Assembly (NCBI RefSeq): GCF_031454185.1
Contig: NZ_JAVDQI010000001.1
Span: 124,001-188,000, forward strand
DNA from: Methanococcoides alaskense
GTDB lineage: Archaea; Halobacteriota; Methanosarcinia; Methanosarcinales; Methanosarcinaceae
Direction of reading: 5' to 3'
Length of the DNA: 64,000 nucleotides
Positions within the stretch are counted from its first letter, which is position 1. Every line of letters begins with the position of its first letter. A model generated the notes under the pieces. It saw nothing but the letters and a program-made list of their open reading frames with translations, ran no database searches and was not told the DNA's origin. Of the stretch, positions 62,766-64,000 are shown one piece after another. Position numbers and translations under genes: made by a program.

Positions 62766-63316
62766 AATATCACACCACTAATTAGAGAATAAATTTATGA
62801 TGATTTTTTAATAAGTACACATTTAGTAATACCGATAAGTAATATTTTTATAAATATTACTTATTTTTAGTGTTACTTATTTATTAAAACGTAATACTAA
62901 ATGGATTAAATATAAACTTTCGTATTAACACTGTGACGCTAGAAATTTGTAGAATAGGTGATGCAGCAAAATGAAAATAATTAAAATTTGTTCGAATGGG
63001 TGTGAAAAATTAGAGACATCGATATATATATTCAAAAACCACAGAGAATTCGCCCATACTTCAATAGAAATATAATCAAAAGGTTGAGGTCAAGGAAATT
63101 CATAAAACGAACATGCAATTTTGGAATCCTGCTTCATATTTTGCAAAGTACTATTCGAGAAAAGCATGGTTCTTACGATCAACAGAGACAATATCTACTA
63201 TTTTATGAGTATTAATGTTTGCCAACTGATGTATATGAGACTAATTATATTTATGAATAGTTCAGAGAAATCATATATTAGCTAATCGAATTTAGATTAT
63301 ATTGGCGGTTTTAAAA
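62766..63316. other. Intergenic region upstream of the uptake operon
   Basis: The left part contains the operator-like inverted repeat (62835-62864) and further AGTAATAC and GTTACTTAT half-sites at 62823-62832, 62871-62880 and 62890-62902. The remainder (62950-63316) is A+T-rich and holds no gene that I can support. Confidence 0.5.
62835..62864. promoter_or_regulatory. Perfect 13-bp inverted repeat, operator candidate
   Basis: ATAAGTAATATTT (62835-62847) and AAATATTACTTAT (62852-62864) form an exact inverted repeat around 4 nt, about 70 bp upstream of the first gene of the uptake operon. Related half-sites (AGTAATAC, TTACTTAT) surround it. Its symmetry and position fit a dimeric metal-responsive repressor such as a DtxR- or NikR-like protein; which one is unknown. 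Confidence 0.6.
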
Positions 63317-63509
63317 ATGTGGAGTTATTTAAAAATAGACACCGGCAATCTGAAAGCTATCACTTATCTAGAAAGCAAATTCGGTATAACCTTAATTGCT
63401 TTTTCAGGTGAAAAAAATAGTGTATGCAGACTTAAATGAAGACGATGCTAAAGAAGTAAAGGATCTGCAAAAGAAACTGGGTCTTTCACTGGTAGCTCTT
63501 AAAGCATAA
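63317..63509 (+). pseudogene. Small gene in two overlapping frames, probably broken
   Basis: ATG 63317 opens 40 codons (MWSYLKIDTGNLKAITYLES, KFGITLIAFSG), ending at TGA 63437-63439. A GTG at 63408 in another frame opens a 33-codon product (VKKIVYADLNEDDAKEVKDL, QKKLGLSLVALKA). The two resemble each other in pattern (LKAITYLESKFGITLIA versus AKEVKDLQKKLGLSLVA), so they may be two copies of one small module, or one gene with a frameshift. No family recognised. Confidence 0.3.
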
Positions 63510-63549
63510 TAAAATAACGGATTGCAATATTTTGCACCCACTCCATTCG

Positions 63550-63655
63550 GACAATGATCAAATTTAAAAATATTATTGAATGTGGTGCACGATATTGGAT
63601 TATAATCTCAATTCCAGTCTAAGGATGTGGATTTTGAGACGTTTTCTACAGAGCC
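63550..63655 (-). repeat. Decayed insertion-element end
   Basis: Read on the minus strand, this begins GGCTCTGTAGAAAACG at 63655 and matches 57069-57170 over about 100 bp. It shares the outer GGCTCTGTAGAAA with the IS at 53606. No second end or transposase is nearby. Confidence 0.55.
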
Positions 63656-63680
63656 GAAACATCCTTTTAAAAAAAAGGAT

Positions 63681-64000
63681 TTAGCCTCTCTGTGATAAAT
63701 AGATGCTCTCGATACGATCTATCGTTTCAGCCTCTTCCGGAGATTTATCTTCCCTCACATTTACAAGCCGGGGGAAACGGAGAGCATACCCTGAACCATA
63801 GTTCGTACTTTTCTGGATCTCCTCGAAGGCGATCTCGAACACCACATCAGGTTTAAGTTCGATCTCCCGACCGGATTCACCAACAATGAGCTCAGAGAAG
63901 ACCTCAGTAAGCTCAACAAGTTGCTCATCTGAAAAACCTGTAGCCACTTTGCCGATCGGAAGGAATGTTCCATCTTCCGGGTCATGACATGCCAGAGCAT
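63681..64000 (-). CDS. lig: ATP-dependent DNA ligase (C-terminal part, cut by window edge)
   Basis: The frame enters from the right edge and ends at 63681. It reads DPEDGTFLPIGKVATGFSDE, then EIELKPDVVFEIAFEEIQKS, GYALRFPRLVNVREDKSPEE and IESIYLSQRG, which is the OB-fold end of archaeal/eukaryotic DNA ligase I, including motif VI (ALRFPRLVNVREDK). It seals nicks with ATP during replication and repair. About 105 residues are visible; the catalytic lysine lies outside the window. Confidence 0.85.
   Translation of the reverse strand, partial: ALACHDPEDGTFLPIGKVATGFSDEQLVELTEVFSELIVGESGREIELKPDVVFEIAFEEIQKSTNYGSGYALRFPRLVNVREDKSPEEAETIDRIESIYLSQRG

Overview
The window looks like the chromosome of a methylotrophic methanogenic archaeon of the family Methanosarcinaceae; Methanococcoides or Methanolobus type is my inference. 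The signs are TATA-box promoters with many short or leaderless 5' ends, A+T-rich intergenic DNA, and genes typical of that group: HMG-CoA reductase, Hel308, the archaeal CCA-adding enzyme, AhbC with HemD and CobA, IorAB, TrpB2, DUF1699, MTH865-type proteins and FeS/CCG-domain oxidoreductases. Several reading frames are interrupted only by an in-frame TAG, which fits a lineage that can read UAG as pyrrolysine.

Layout. 1-8.1 kb: a FetAB-like exporter (cut by the left edge), a TfoX-N protein, a membrane protein with an in-frame TAG, a large D-lactate-dehydrogenase-like FAD/FeS protein, and a small operon of a winged-helix regulator and a membrane ferredoxin. 8.1-14.4 kb: an A+T-rich accessory island bounded by inverted copies of a 31-bp repeat. 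It carries a zinc-ribbon membrane protein, a decayed gene and a retron: a reverse transcriptase with the retron NAxxH, YADD and VTG motifs fused to a nitrilase domain, preceded by a 164-nt structured region with 11-nt a1/a2 inverted repeats. 14.4-32.5 kb: an accessory stretch of small redox and stress genes (flavodoxins, Isf, CopZ-like, QueG-like, PPOX, TfoX, DUF3795), two paralogous winged-helix regulators, an AMP-forming acetyl-CoA synthetase, many gene fragments, an IS200/IS605-type tnpB element and a duplicated leader-plus-regulator module. 32.7-38.2 kb: a PAS histidine kinase, a Nim-type flavoprotein and a hydantoinase-like protein.

38.3-56.9 kb is mostly core genome: iorAB, ogg, cca, ferritin, the siroheme-to-heme cluster ahbC-hemD-cobA, hisD, hel308, nth, trpB2 and hmgA. 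It is interrupted at 53.6-54.6 kb by a recent insertion sequence with 18-bp terminal repeats and an 8-bp target duplication, whose transposase frame also contains one TAG. 57.2-62.8 kb is a leftward metal-chelate uptake operon: methyltransferase, a CooC-like ATPase with a frameshift, a PGF-CTERM surface protein, a substrate-binding protein, a permease and an ATPase. It lies behind a perfect 13-bp inverted repeat. The right edge cuts the ATP-dependent DNA ligase gene.

The most interesting items are the archaeal retron with a fused, apparently catalytically complete nitrilase, the three reading frames with a single in-frame UAG (one of them the retron reverse transcriptase), and the duplicated ~250-bp promoter/structured-leader module.
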